Assembly (NCBI GenBank): GCA_003695745.1
Contig: RFHW01000136.1
Span: 1 to 6,662 of the forward strand
Direction of reading: 5' to 3'
Source of the DNA: Methanobacteriota archaeon
GTDB lineage: Archaea; Hydrothermarchaeota; Hydrothermarchaeia; Hydrothermarchaeales; SZUA-236
Length of the DNA stretch: 6,662 nt
Shown here: piece by piece, positions 1 to 4,746 of the stretch
Numbering within the stretch: the stretch's first letter is position 1
Layout: the number at the start of each line of letters is the position of its first letter
Position numbers and translations under genes: made by a program
Notes under the pieces: model-generated
Told to the model about the DNA's origin: nothing
The model's input: only the letters and a program-made list of their open reading frames with translations
Database searches by the model: none

Positions 1-1336
1 CATCAAACCTTATGATGTCGTCTTCTTCGATGTACTCGCCTGTCTGTATCTCGATGATGTGAAGCTCCACCTTGCCGGGGTTCTCCACCTTATGGCGCGT
101 GGACTTGGGCACATAGATGCTCTCGTTCTCATGGACATTCACTACGGTGTCTTCCTTTGTTATCCGGGCTGTGCCTTTCACAACGATCCAGTGCTCTGCG
201 CGGTGATAGTGCATCTGATAGGAGATGGCCTTTTTTGGATATATCGTGAGGCGCTTCACCTTGTACCGCTCCCCGGATTCAAGGACGGTGTAATAGCCCC
301 AGGGGCGGTATACGGTGGTGTGGACCATGGCCTCGCTTCTGTTCTCTCTCCTTAGCTTTTCCACAACCTCTTTGACCTCTTCAGCCCTGTCTTTTGGTGC
401 GGCAAGGAGGGCGTCCTTTGTGTCCACAATGACCATGTCCCTCAGGCCTATGGCGGCTATGAGCCGATCCTCGCCCATGATGAGCGAGTTCTCTGTGTCC
501 ATTGAGAGGACGTCGCCCTTTGATGCGTTGCCCCTTTCATCCTTCCCCAGAAGCTCATAGACGCTCTTCCACGACCCCACGTCTCTCCAGCCCTTTTCAA
601 AGGGAAGGACCACTGCCTTTTCGGTCTTCTCCATGATGCCGTGGTCTATGGATATGGTGGGAAGCTCCTCATAGCGCGCTAAAAGCCCTTCAACAGATGT
701 GAGATGCCTGTGTATCTCTGGCAGATGGGCCCTGAACTCCTCAAGGATCAGGCTGGCCCTGAAGAGGAATATGCCTGAGTTCCACAGATAACCGCCCCTT
801 CTGAGGAGCTCTTCCGCTGTCTTTGCATCCGGTTTTTCCAGAAACCTCTCCACAAGATAACCGCCGTCTTTTCTTTCGCCCAGTTTTATGTATCCATAGC
901 CTGTGGATGGGTGCGTTGGCTTCACACCGAAGGTGCAGAGGTATCGGTCAGTGTGTTTTTCGGCTTTCTTTGCCTCCTGGAAGAAGGAGCTGTCCATGAT
1001 GTGGTCGCTTGGCATTGCGAGTATGTTTTCATCGCCATAGCTGTCAAGGATGAACCTGCAGCCCAGGGCGATTGCAGGCGCCGTGTTCCTGCCTGCAGGC
1101 TCTCTTATGATGTTCCTGTCTTTTATGCCCAGGCCTTCAAGCTGGTGTTTCACCATGAAGTACTGTGCCTCTCCTGTGACAACCACCAGCTCCTCACAGT
1201 GGTGGGAAGCCCGCTTCACGGTCTGCTGGAGGAGTGTGTCGCTGGAGCCGAATCTCAGGAACTGTTTTGGATGGAGCTCCCTTGAGAGCGGCCAGAGGCG
1301 CGTCCCGCTGCCGCCGGCAAGTATGAGGCCTATCAT
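1..1336 (-). CDS. manC: Bifunctional mannose-1-phosphate guanylyltransferase / mannose-6-phosphate isomerase (type II), 3' end cut by window
   Basis: The product isomerises fructose-6-phosphate to mannose-6-phosphate and joins mannose-1-phosphate to GTP, giving cytoplasmic GDP-mannose for glycans. Reading the minus strand from ATG at 1336 gives 445 open codons. The N-terminal nucleotidyltransferase begins with the signature LAGGSGTRLWPLSR (residues 6-19) followed by PKQF (23-26); later come FLEKPD (165-170), WNSGIF (185-190) and WRDVGSW (250-256). The C-terminal cupin isomerase domain starts near YRPWG (343-347) and holds QMHYHRAEHW (374-383), whose His/Glu residues fit the metal site, plus H415 in STRHKVENPG. 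The visible end, EEDDIIRFD, is the usual family C-terminus, so probably fewer than ten residues are missing. An in-frame TTG three codons upstream is an alternative start. There is no convincing Shine-Dalgarno, which suits a leaderless mRNA. The gene is divergent from arsR. The family assignment is very secure; which glycan it serves is unknown. Confidence 0.95.
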   Translation of the reverse strand, partial: MIGLILAGGSGTRLWPLSRELHPKQFLRFGSSDTLLQQTVKRASHHCEELVVVTGEAQYFMVKHQLEGLGIKDRNIIREPAGRNTAPAIALGCRFILDSYGDENILAMPSDHIMDSSFFQEAKKAEKHTDRYLCTFGVKPTHPSTGYGYIKLGERKDGGYLVERFLEKPDAKTAEELLRRGGYLWNSGIFLFRASLILEEFRAHLPEIHRHLTSVEGLLARYEELPTISIDHGIMEKTEKAVVLPFEKGWRDVGSWKSVYELLGKDERGNASKGDVLSMDTENSLIMGEDRLIAAIGLRDMVIVDTKDALLAAPKDRAEEVKEVVEKLRRENRSEAMVHTTVYRPWGYYTVLESGERYKVKRLTIYPKKAISYQMHYHRAEHWIVVKGTARITKEDTVVNVHENESIYVPKSTRHKVENPGKVELHIIEIQTGEYIEEDDIIRFD

Positions 1337-1358
1337 GTTCTTCAATGCTATGGGCTTG

Positions 1359-1367
1359 GTTTTAAAC
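1359..1367 (-). promoter_or_regulatory. Candidate TATA box for manC (leaderless arrangement)
   Basis: On the minus strand the sequence GTTTAAAAC is centred about 27 bases ahead of the manC ATG. That is the archaeal TATA-to-transcript-start distance, so the transcript would begin at or next to the start codon. This agrees with the lack of a ribosome-binding site. A second candidate, minus-strand TTTCATATAAG at 1379-1389, would give a leader of about 20 bases instead. I cannot choose firmly between them. Confidence 0.4.
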
Positions 1368-1381
1368 CTTGCGTGGCTCTT

Positions 1382-1401
1382 ATATGAAATATTCTTCATA
1401 T
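1382..1401. promoter_or_regulatory. Inverted repeat in the divergent region, candidate operator
   Basis: ATATGAA at 1382-1388 and TTCATAT at 1395-1401 are perfect 7-base inverted arms around a 6-base spacer. Partial half-sites continue downstream (ATGAA at 1400-1404, CTTC at 1408-1411). The repeat lies between manC and arsR, about 13 bases ahead of the arsR TATA box, and overlaps the alternative upstream TATA candidate of manC. A two-fold symmetric AT-rich site next to a winged-helix regulator gene is the usual place for an autoregulatory operator. Binding by this ArsR protein is an inference. In an AT-rich intergenic stretch a short palindrome can also arise by chance. Confidence 0.4.
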
Positions 1402-1413
1402 GAAAATCTTCAC

Positions 1414-1426
1414 AAAAATATATATA
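1414..1426 (+). promoter_or_regulatory. TATA box of the arsR - cysteine-cluster operon
   Basis: AAAAATATATATA is a strong archaeal TATA element. Its centre is about 27-30 bases ahead of the ATG at 1450, which predicts a transcript starting within a few bases of that ATG. No Shine-Dalgarno lies between the two, so a leaderless mRNA is likely. This box also argues against the longer in-frame reading that would begin at the TTG at 1369, because the promoter would then lie inside the gene. Confidence 0.7.
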
Positions 1427-1449
1427 CCCTTCGCAATCCTGTAGAGCCC

Positions 1450-1767
1450 ATGGAGGACCAGACCCTCTGCCCACCCATCACAGAGAGGATCAGGCATTCC
1501 GAAAAAGACATAGAGGAGGCGCTCAGGATGCTGGGGCTCCTCTCAAACCCGCTGCGCCTGAAGATCGCCCTCCTTCTCTCGGCGCAGGAGATGTGCACAT
1601 GCCACCTTGAAGAGACCCTCGGGGCAGAGCAGACCCTCATCTCCCACCACCTGCGGCTGTTCAAAGACCTGGACCTCCTCCATGAGAGGCGGAAGGGGAA
1701 ATGGAGGTTCTACTCCTTGAAGGACTCCAGGGTGAAGGACATACTTAAAAGCGCAGGGCTGATCTAG
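1450..1767 (+). CDS. ArsR-family winged-helix transcriptional regulator with a CxC metal-site motif
   Basis: This 105-residue protein is a dimeric ArsR/SmtB-type DNA-binding regulator. LGLLSNPLRLKIALLL (28-43) is the family's first helix-turn region. EMCTCHLEE (47-55) matches the ELCVCDL-type metal motif of arsenic/antimony sensors, with Cys49 and Cys51. TLISHHLRLFKDLDLL (62-77) is the recognition helix, and RRKGKWRFYSL (80-90) is the beta-hairpin wing. Cys7 could be a third ligand. I chose ATG 1450 over the upstream TTG at 1369 because a TATA box lies between them and homologous sequence begins well after 1450. The stop is 5 bases before the next gene, so the two are probably cotranscribed. 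In the family, metal binding usually releases DNA; the actual inducer (As, Sb, another metal or a redox signal) cannot be told from sequence. Confidence 0.9.
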   Translation: MEDQTLCPPITERIRHSEKDIEEALRMLGLLSNPLRLKIALLLSAQEMCTCHLEETLGAEQTLISHHLRLFKDLDLLHERRKGKWRFYSLKDSRVKDILKSAGLI

Positions 1768-1772
1768 AGAAG

Positions 1773-2489
1773 ATGAAACGCAACTGCCCCTACTGCGGTG
1801 TGAGGCTTAAGGGAAAGGAGATGGCCGACCACATATACAGGGCTCATCAGGGCGGGGGGGCGGAGTTCTTCTGCAGAGAAGGCTGTGTGCGATGCTGCAC
1901 CGACAGGGGAGCGCCTCTGGAGCTGCTCATAGAGGATGTTAGAAGGATCGTCCCGGCCCTCAAAACCACATATGAGGATTTCTTCAAAGACCATGCAGGG
2001 ATACTCTGGAGCAGCATCCCTGGCACAAGGGCCTTTATACCGAGCATCGGCCTGCCCTTTCCCTGCAGCTTCCTCAAAGAGGGGCGCTGCTCCATCTACG
2101 AGATCCGCCCCCTCCACTGCAGGCTCTTCCCGGAAAGGCTCTATGTGAATCCCTCTCCACAGGAACTGGAGCCCTTCTACCGCGCCGGCTATGTGTGCGT
2201 CGATGAAGGCTTCACCCTTAAGGACGGGCGTGAGGAGGAGATAAAGCGGCTCATGGAAGAGGATCAGAGAAGACTTGTGGAAACGGCTGATTTCTTTAAA
2301 AACGAGGACTTCATCTATGAGCTCACGCCAGAGGAATATGAGGAGGCTCAAAGGGCCTTTAGAAAGATCGATATCCGCGATCCTGAGAGGAACAGGAAGA
2401 AGAGAGAGGTTATCGAAGGGCTCATACCAGAGGAGGTAAAGGAGCGGGTGAAGGAGGCATTCCTCTCCAGGCTAAAGGCCCTTGGATAG
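1773..2489 (+). CDS. YkgJ-type cysteine-cluster (CxxCxxCC) protein with N-terminal C2H2-like finger
   Basis: This 238-residue, probably cytoplasmic protein belongs to the YkgJ/CxxCxxCC family, annotated as zinc- or iron-chelating; its biochemical role is not established. The diagnostic cysteines are Cys34, Cys38 and the pair Cys41-Cys42, followed by the conserved block FPCSFLKEGRCSIYEIRPLH at 96-115 and then CRLFP (116-120), with Cys98, Cys106 and Cys116; Cys142 may also take part. Ahead of this lies a separate Cys5-x2-Cys8-x11-His20-x4-His25 pattern resembling a classical zinc finger. The C-terminal third (about 150-238) is rich in Glu, Lys and Arg and predicted helical. ATG 1773 lies 5 bases after arsR with only a weak GAGAAG ahead of it, suggesting translational coupling. 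Sharing a transcript with a CxC ArsR regulator fits a metal-linked role, but that is inference. Confidence 0.85.
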   Translation: MKRNCPYCGVRLKGKEMADHIYRAHQGGGAEFFCREGCVRCCTDRGAPLELLIEDVRRIVPALKTTYEDFFKDHAGILWSSIPGTRAFIPSIGLPFPCSFLKEGRCSIYEIRPLHCRLFPERLYVNPSPQELEPFYRAGYVCVDEGFTLKDGREEEIKRLMEEDQRRLVETADFFKNEDFIYELTPEEYEEAQRAFRKIDIRDPERNRKKREVIEGLIPEEVKERVKEAFLSRLKALG

Positions 2490-2517
2490 GGCGCACCCCC
2501 AAAGCACCTGCAAAGAC

Positions 2518-2540
2518 TCAAAAAGCTTAATATACTATAT
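2518..2540 (+). promoter_or_regulatory. Promoter of the rpl21e - rpo4 - DUF655 - rsmA operon
   Basis: A purine-rich stretch (CAAAAAG), as expected of a BRE, leads into TTAATATACTATAT. The TATA core is about 2527-2534. A transcript would start near 2556, leaving a short leader that contains the AGGTGAT ribosome-binding site. It lies in the only non-coding gap (2490-2573) between the cysteine-cluster gene and rpl21e, so the ribosomal operon has its own promoter. Confidence 0.65.
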
Positions 2541-2559
2541 GGGGCAATTCTATCCAGCA

Positions 2560-2566
2560 AGGTGAT
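2560..2566 (+). promoter_or_regulatory. Ribosome-binding site of rpl21e
   Basis: AGGTGAT is complementary to the archaeal 16S rRNA 3' tail and ends 7 bases before the ATG at 2574. It decides the start in favour of the L21e frame over the overlapping frame that begins at 2567. Confidence 0.75.
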
Positions 2567-2573
2567 GTGAAAA

Positions 2574-2870
2574 ATGGCAGTCAGATCCAGAGGACAGAGG
2601 AGCAAGACAAGGAGCAAGATGAGAAAGAAGATCAGGGAGAAGGGCAGCGTGCCCATCACAAGGGCGATGCAGAGCTTCGCCGAAGGCGATGTGGTCCATA
2701 TCGTGATCGACCCGGCATATCACAAGGGCGCGCCCCACCCCAAATGGCATGGAAAGACAGGGCATGTGATCGGCAGGCGCGGCAGATCCTATCTGGTGAG
2801 GATACGGGATCAGGACTCTCACAAGACCGTTATCGCAAATCCAGTGCATCTCAGGGAGACGGGAAGGTGA
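2574..2870 (+). CDS. rpl21e: Large-subunit ribosomal protein L21e (eL21)
   Basis: This is a 98-residue basic protein of the archaeal/eukaryotic 50S/60S subunit, with no bacterial counterpart. The N-terminal 30 residues are an Arg/Lys-rich rRNA-binding extension (RSKTRSKMRKKIREKG). The SH3-like barrel follows, with FAEGDVVHIVIDP (35-47), the family hallmark HPKWHGKTGHVIGRRGRSY (55-73), and a C-terminal KTVIANPVHLR. The length is normal for archaeal eL21. It is first in the operon, behind a TATA box and a good ribosome-binding site. Its TGA stop is inside the Shine-Dalgarno sequence of rpo4, 4 bases before the rpo4 ATG, so translation of the two genes is likely coupled. Placement beside rpo4 is a conserved archaeal arrangement. 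Identity is essentially certain. Confidence 0.97.
   Translation: MAVRSRGQRSKTRSKMRKKIREKGSVPITRAMQSFAEGDVVHIVIDPAYHKGAPHPKWHGKTGHVIGRRGRSYLVRIRDQDSHKTVIANPVHLRETGR
2864..2870 (+). promoter_or_regulatory. Ribosome-binding site of rpo4, overlapping the rpl21e stop
   Basis: AAGGTGA contains the rpl21e TGA stop (2868-2870) and ends 4 bases before ATG 2875. A ribosome finishing L21e stops on top of the next initiation signal, which is a typical layout for termination-reinitiation coupling. Confidence 0.7.
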
Positions 2871-2874
2871 GCCG

Positions 2875-3207
2875 ATGATCGGGAGAAAGATCCATGAAGA
2901 GTCGCCCATAACGATGGCTGAGGTGGCGGAGATACTCTCAAAGAAGGATTCTGACAAGATATATGAGCAGAACATAGCCCTCGACCACCTTCAGAAATTC
3001 ACGAGGCTGAATGCAAAGGATGCCAGGGCCCTTGTGGAGGAGGTCCTCAAGCTGAACGAGAAGTTCAAGCCCCACCATGCCGTGAAGGTTGCGGACCTGC
3101 TGCCCGAGGATGAAGGGGATGTGAAGGCCATATTCGCAAAGGAGCGTTTTTCGCTGAACAAGGAGGAGATCAAGGCCCTCCTTGATGTGGTGGCAAAGTA
3201 CAGGTGA
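2875..3207 (+). CDS. rpo4: DNA-directed RNA polymerase subunit Rpo4 (RpoF, Rpb4 homologue)
   Basis: Rpo4 pairs with Rpo7 (RpoE) to form the stalk of archaeal RNA polymerase, which helps promoter opening, RNA binding and processivity. The 110-residue product has the usual family length. An N-terminal segment (ITMAEVAEILSKK, 12-24) packs on Rpo7 in the family. The C-terminal HRDC-like helical domain contains the diagnostic stretch VADLLPEDEGDVKAIFAKER (72-91), followed by FSLNKEEIKALLDVV. It lies between L21e and DUF655 as in many euryarchaea. The ATG at 2875 is fixed by the AAGGTGA site just upstream. The partner rpo7 is not in the window. The family assignment is secure. Confidence 0.95.
   Translation: MIGRKIHEESPITMAEVAEILSKKDSDKIYEQNIALDHLQKFTRLNAKDARALVEEVLKLNEKFKPHHAVKVADLLPEDEGDVKAIFAKERFSLNKEEIKALLDVVAKYR
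3202..3207 (+). promoter_or_regulatory. Ribosome-binding site of the DUF655 gene, overlapping the rpo4 stop
   Basis: AGGTGA includes the rpo4 TGA (3205-3207) and ends 8 bases before ATG 3216, a good distance. This supports the start at 3216 rather than the GTG at 3204, which would lie inside the site, or the ATG at 3222, 14 bases away. Confidence 0.6.
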
Positions 3208-3215
3208 AATATGAT

Positions 3216-3800
3216 ATGGGGATGGAAGAATACGCTATCATTTTAGATTACCTTCCAACAGGGCATCCTGAGGATAAAAGGCCCATCTATAAGAGGGAGC
3301 CCATAGCGCAGGCCGTGGGCGAGAGCTTCTTCTCCCTTCTGGAGCTTGTGCCAAAGAAAGGGGTCACCCTCACATCGCAGGAGCGCGTTTACCTTGGGAA
3401 GGAGAACAGGGACAAGATCGACTTCATAAAGAGGCGGATCCCCTATGAGGTGCTCACACCAGGCGCAAGGACCGAGCTCACAGCCGCCATCGAGAGCATC
3501 GTCGAGAGGAATGAGAAGAAGTTTGTGGACTTCTTCAACGAATCAGGGCCTATAAGCGTGCGGTTCCATCAGCTTGAGCTCCTTCCAGGGATAGGGAACA
3601 GGCTCATGTGGGAGATCCTGGAGGAGAGGAAGAAGAAGCCCTTTGAAAGCTTCGCCGACATCTCAAAGAGGATCAAGGCCCTCCCCCATCCGGAGGAGCT
3701 CATTGTGAGGCGGATAGAGATGGAGCTCTCAGGGGAGAAGCAGGTGGGAAAGGGAAAATACAAGCTTTTCACAGCGCCCGTGAAGTCGGACCGCCGCTGA
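3216..3800 (+). CDS. DUF655 family protein with helix-hairpin-helix motif
   Basis: From ATG 3216 this gives 194 residues of an archaeal conserved family without an assigned biochemical function. The N-terminal part (YAIILDYLPTG at 6-16, then a stretch with KRPIYKREPIAQAVGESFF and LLELVPKKGVTL) matches the family and may form a small beta-barrel, which is inference. The C-terminal half holds a helix-hairpin-helix: ELLPGIGNRLMWEILEERKK, with the hairpin P124-G-I-G127, then KPFESFADISKRI. This motif usually binds the nucleic-acid backbone non-specifically. The location between the RNA polymerase stalk gene and the rRNA dimethyltransferase gene suggests a role in transcription, rRNA maturation or ribosome assembly. 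A GTG at 3204 would add four residues. The stop is 4 bases before rsmA. The family call is strong; the role is open. Confidence 0.9.
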   Translation: MGMEEYAIILDYLPTGHPEDKRPIYKREPIAQAVGESFFSLLELVPKKGVTLTSQERVYLGKENRDKIDFIKRRIPYEVLTPGARTELTAAIESIVERNEKKFVDFFNESGPISVRFHQLELLPGIGNRLMWEILEERKKKPFESFADISKRIKALPHPEELIVRRIEMELSGEKQVGKGKYKLFTAPVKSDRR

Positions 3801-3804
3801 AAGC

Positions 3805-4590
3805 ATGGACCTGAAAGAGACAAGAGACCTGTTGAGACGGCACGGTATCTTGCCAAACAAGGTTCAGGGCCAGCATTTTCTTGTGGACGAGGAGGTTGGA
3901 AGAAGGGAGGTTGCGGCGGCGCAGATAGATGAAGATGATGTGGTCCTTGAGATAGGACCCGGTCTTGGCTCTCTCACCGAGCATATACTGGCAGAGGGCT
4001 GCAGGGTCATAGCCGTTGAAAAGGACCCGGTCTTCATAGATATACTGCGGGAGCGGTTCCCAAGGGACGGCCTTGAGGTAGTAAACGCCGATGTCCTCAA
4101 GATGGACCTGCCCGAGTTCGATGTGGTGGTCTCCAACATCCCCTATGTGATCTCATCGCCAGTGACCTTCAAGCTCCTTGAGCACGGCTTCAAAAGAGGC
4201 GTTCTCACCTATCAGGAAGAGTTTGCCATGAGGTTCACAGCGAGGCCCGGGGACTGGAACTACTCCCGCCTCTCTGTGGCAACCCACTATTATGCAGAGG
4301 CCGAGGTGCTGGAGAGGGTGCCGCCCACCGCCTTTTACCCCCGGCCAAAGGTCCGCTCTGCCATGGTCAGGCTCACACCGCGGCCGCCTCCATTCGATGT
4401 TGACAGGGACCTCTTCTTCCGGTTCGTGAGAGGGCTCTTCACAGCGAGGAGGAAGACAGTGAAAAAGGCCATTTCCATAGCGAAGAAGGTGGAGGGCATC
4501 GACATTGACACAGCCCGTGTTCCAGAGGAGACCCTGGAGAAAAGGGTATTCGAGCTTCATCCAGAGGAGATCGCAGAGATGCTCCTATGA
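3805..4590 (+). CDS. rsmA: 16S rRNA (adenine-N6,N6) dimethyltransferase, KsgA/Dim1 family
   Basis: The enzyme uses S-adenosylmethionine to dimethylate two adjacent adenines in the 3'-terminal helix 45 of small-subunit rRNA, a late assembly step. The 261-residue protein shows the full family pattern: GQHFLVD (22-28), SAM motif I LEIGPGLG (48-55), acidic ribose-binding Glu72 in AVEKD, Asp96 in NADVLKMD, and the catalytic NIPY (111-114). YQEEFAMR (136-143), NYSRLSV (152-158) and FYPRPKVRSAMVRL (177-190) follow, then a helical C-terminal domain with FRFVRGLFTARRKTVKKA. The length is normal. Unlike its operon partners it has no Shine-Dalgarno ahead of ATG 3805, so it probably depends on ribosomes finishing DUF655 4 bases earlier. 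It is the last gene of the operon. Very secure. Confidence 0.95.
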   Translation: MDLKETRDLLRRHGILPNKVQGQHFLVDEEVGRREVAAAQIDEDDVVLEIGPGLGSLTEHILAEGCRVIAVEKDPVFIDILRERFPRDGLEVVNADVLKMDLPEFDVVVSNIPYVISSPVTFKLLEHGFKRGVLTYQEEFAMRFTARPGDWNYSRLSVATHYYAEAEVLERVPPTAFYPRPKVRSAMVRLTPRPPPFDVDRDLFFRFVRGLFTARRKTVKKAISIAKKVEGIDIDTARVPEETLEKRVFELHPEEIAEMLL

Positions 4591-4683
4591 CCGCTGGGGC
4601 TGGACGGATCACAGGGTTTTGGTCTTTGAGGAAGAGCGGCCTCAGAGCGGCTTCCCTGCAAATATGGGCGGAGCTCCTCCATA

Positions 4684-4698
4684 TCAATTTATATATTA
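4684..4698 (+). promoter_or_regulatory. Promoter (TATA box) of the coiled-coil gene
   Basis: TCAATTTATATATTA contains a clear TATA core (TTTATATAT, 4688-4696) in the 156-base gap after rsmA. A transcript would start about 4717-4720, giving a leader of roughly 25-30 bases that includes GGAGGT. The coiled-coil gene is therefore probably transcribed separately from the ribosomal operon. Confidence 0.65.
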
Positions 4699-4735
4699 AG
4701 AAGTGCATTCATAGCGCTAGTAAGGGAGTGTTTCA

Positions 4736-4741
4736 GGAGGT
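4736..4741 (+). promoter_or_regulatory. Perfect Shine-Dalgarno sequence that sets a TTG start
   Basis: GGAGGT is the strongest ribosome-binding site in the window and ends 5 bases before TTG 4747. There is no in-frame ATG or GTG at suitable distance; the nearby GTG at 4754 is out of frame. The site therefore decides for a TTG start. Confidence 0.8.
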
Positions 4742-4746
4742 CCGGC

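Noticed and set aside
59..1403. Plus-strand open frames at 59-355, 315-560, 911-1285 and 1050-1403
   Set aside because: They lie opposite the manC gene, whose minus-strand reading contains all family motifs; the plus-strand products resemble nothing and lack start signals.
1369..1449. Longer arsR start at TTG 1369
   Set aside because: The extension would contain the TATA box at 1414-1426, has no ribosome-binding site and adds 27 residues not expected in the family.
1764..2351. 195-codon minus-strand frame opposite the cysteine-cluster gene
   Set aside because: The plus strand encodes the conserved cysteine motifs; the antisense frame has no recognisable product or start signal.
2567..2878. 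Second plus-strand frame overlapping rpl21e
   Set aside because: It is a shifted reading of rpl21e; the ribosome-binding site and conserved protein sequence belong to the frame starting at 2574.
2550..2975. 141-codon minus-strand frame across rpl21e and rpo4
   Set aside because: Antisense to two certain genes and without any family signature.
3204..3215. GTG 3204 as the DUF655 start
   Set aside because: Possible, but it lies within the GGTGA site and overlaps the rpo4 stop; ATG 3216 has that site at an ideal distance.
4153..4560. 135-codon minus-strand frame opposite rsmA
   Set aside because: Shadow of a certain gene; no family features.
4591..4683. Terminator hairpin or small RNA after rsmA
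   Set aside because: Only short direct repeats (GAGCGGC twice near 4634-4650) and brief T runs are visible; no convincing stem or poly-T tract.
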